Assembly (NCBI GenBank): GCA_046154645.1
Contig: JBJXDZ010000172.1
Coordinates: forward strand, 17,056-81,055
DNA length: 64,000 nt
Direction: 5' to 3'
Source: Ga0077555 sp046154645
GTDB taxonomy: Bacteria > Pseudomonadota > Alphaproteobacteria > Rhizobiales > Hyphomicrobiaceae
Shown: positions 63,460 to 64,000 of the stretch, piece by piece
Numbering within the stretch: the stretch's first letter is position 1
How the letters are laid out: each line of letters starts with the position of its first letter
Made by a program: the position numbers and the translations under genes
The notes under the pieces: generated by a model
Databases searched by the model: none
What the model was told of the DNA's origin: nothing
The model's input: only the letters and a program-made list of their open reading frames with translations

Positions 63460-64000
63460 CGCGGTGGCGCTGTCGTTGTGAGGGCAGCCGTAGCTACTAC
63501 GCGGAAAAGTGCGAGCGGGACAGCCCTGGCGGGCAACGATGCCGACTGATCGTCCGCGTCGCGGCATTTCCGCAGGTGGGCGATCTTGCCGCGTACCGTT
63601 TTCGGTTTGTCGGCGCTGGATGTTGGAAGCGCCGAGGAGGAAAGCGTCGACGCAGCCTGTAGGGCGCAATAGCGCCTTCGCGTATTGCGCCGGAGACAGG
63701 CGCCAGAGCGAGCCGCGGCGCAATACGGCCTGCCGGCCTATTGCGCCCTACGGGGGAACCTCGATTTACCACGGCGAAAAAATCGCGTTGGCGGGTGCCT
63801 CCAAACTTATCCCCGGGCGCGGTTTCTCGCGGATACTGCGTCTCGCCTGTCCGACCGGAGTCGTCTTCGCGAGGCAAATCGAGGCGCGGACAGGCCGCGG
63901 CACCCGAAGCCACCGGATTGACCACCGGGACCGGGACTGCGTGCCATGCGGTCGCGTGCAAATCGCGGCGGGTGAGGACCCATAAACGTCTCATGGCACG
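63460..64000. other. Mostly non-coding right end with repeat
   Basis: Besides the palindromic repeat at 63659-63751, this 541-bp stretch shows open frames on both strands that look compositional. No start with a ribosome site and no familiar motif is seen. It may contain a gene fragment continuing past the window. Confidence 0.4.
63659..63751. repeat. Nested palindromic repeat
   Basis: GTAGGGCGCAATAG at 63659-63672 is exactly inverted at 63738-63751, and an inner CGTATTGCGCCG (63681-63692) is inverted at 63716-63727. It is unlike the element at 61041 and 62198. It is probably a dispersed intergenic element. Confidence 0.75.

Noticed and set aside
63497..63994. Possible 165-residue gene on the minus strand
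   Set aside because: It runs through a palindromic repeat and has no ribosome site or recognisable domain.
1..64000. CRISPR array, prophage or insertion sequence
   Set aside because: No regularly spaced direct repeats, phage structural genes or transposase motifs were seen on either strand.

Overview
The window is 64 kb of high-GC chromosomal DNA with dense coding on both strands. It suggests a free-living, metabolically versatile alphaproteobacterium of Rhodospirillales or Hyphomicrobiales type. The inference rests on many periplasmic binding proteins for organic acids (TRAP, TctC/Bug, family 5, ModA-like), a CoxL/XdhB-type molybdoenzyme, CaiB-type CoA transferase, DUF1194, DUF2939, DUF4189 and DUF302 proteins, and GC-rich palindromic intergenic repeats. 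Genus cannot be fixed from sequence reading alone. I see no rRNA, CRISPR array, prophage or intact insertion sequence. There is one tRNA gene (Arg, UCU).

Layout. 0-10 kb: a truncated molybdenum hydroxylase large subunit, a 2-hydroxyacid dehydrogenase, a Tat-exported spermidine-dehydrogenase-like flavoprotein, a DUF1080-like secreted protein, gamma-glutamyltransferase and an orphan TRAP binding protein. 9.4-18.2 kb: glutathione transferase, beta-carbonic anhydrase, a sulfotransferase, a cupin, three small exported proteins and RecQ. 18.3-23.0 kb: a five-gene operon on the minus strand. In transcription order it encodes a small coiled-coil protein, a membrane-spanning OmpA-family protein with a longin/roadblock-like cytoplasmic segment, a Ras/Rab-like small GTPase, a soluble histidine kinase and a stand-alone receiver protein. 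This is the most unusual system in the window. 23.2-30.5 kb: CoA transferase, DUF1194 protein, GNAT, NUDIX, metallophosphoesterase, MFS transporter and a DUF302 protein.

30.6-37 kb: a cobalamin riboswitch whose likely expression platform is a hairpin holding the Shine-Dalgarno sequence of btuB, followed by overlapping btuF, btuC and btuD and a patatin-like lipase. Together they form a B12 uptake operon. 37-47 kb: orphan binding proteins, an HD-domain protein, a thioredoxin-like protein, two sugar-nucleotide genes (ManC and a UDP-sugar dehydrogenase of WbpO/TviB type), a BNR-repeat protein and an NTF2-fold protein. 47.3-49.2 kb: a set resembling the E. coli yjfL-yjfM-yjfC genes (DUF350, DUF1190-like lipoprotein, glutathionylspermidine-synthase-like ligase). 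49.3-53.4 kb: DUF429, pyridoxal kinase, DAO-type flavoprotein, SnoaL-like protein and a lactonase-type metallo-beta-lactamase-fold protein, tightly packed on the minus strand.

53.7-55.8 kb: a RelE/Xre toxin-antitoxin pair beside an A/T-richer gene for an unknown secreted protein, probably acquired by transfer. 56-64 kb: a 2-keto-4-pentenoate-hydratase-like enzyme, the tRNA, an enoyl-CoA hydratase/isomerase, membrane proteins, a class II aldolase, a ModA-like binding protein bracketed by inverted copies of a palindromic repeat, and a P-loop kinase-like protein next to another palindromic repeat.
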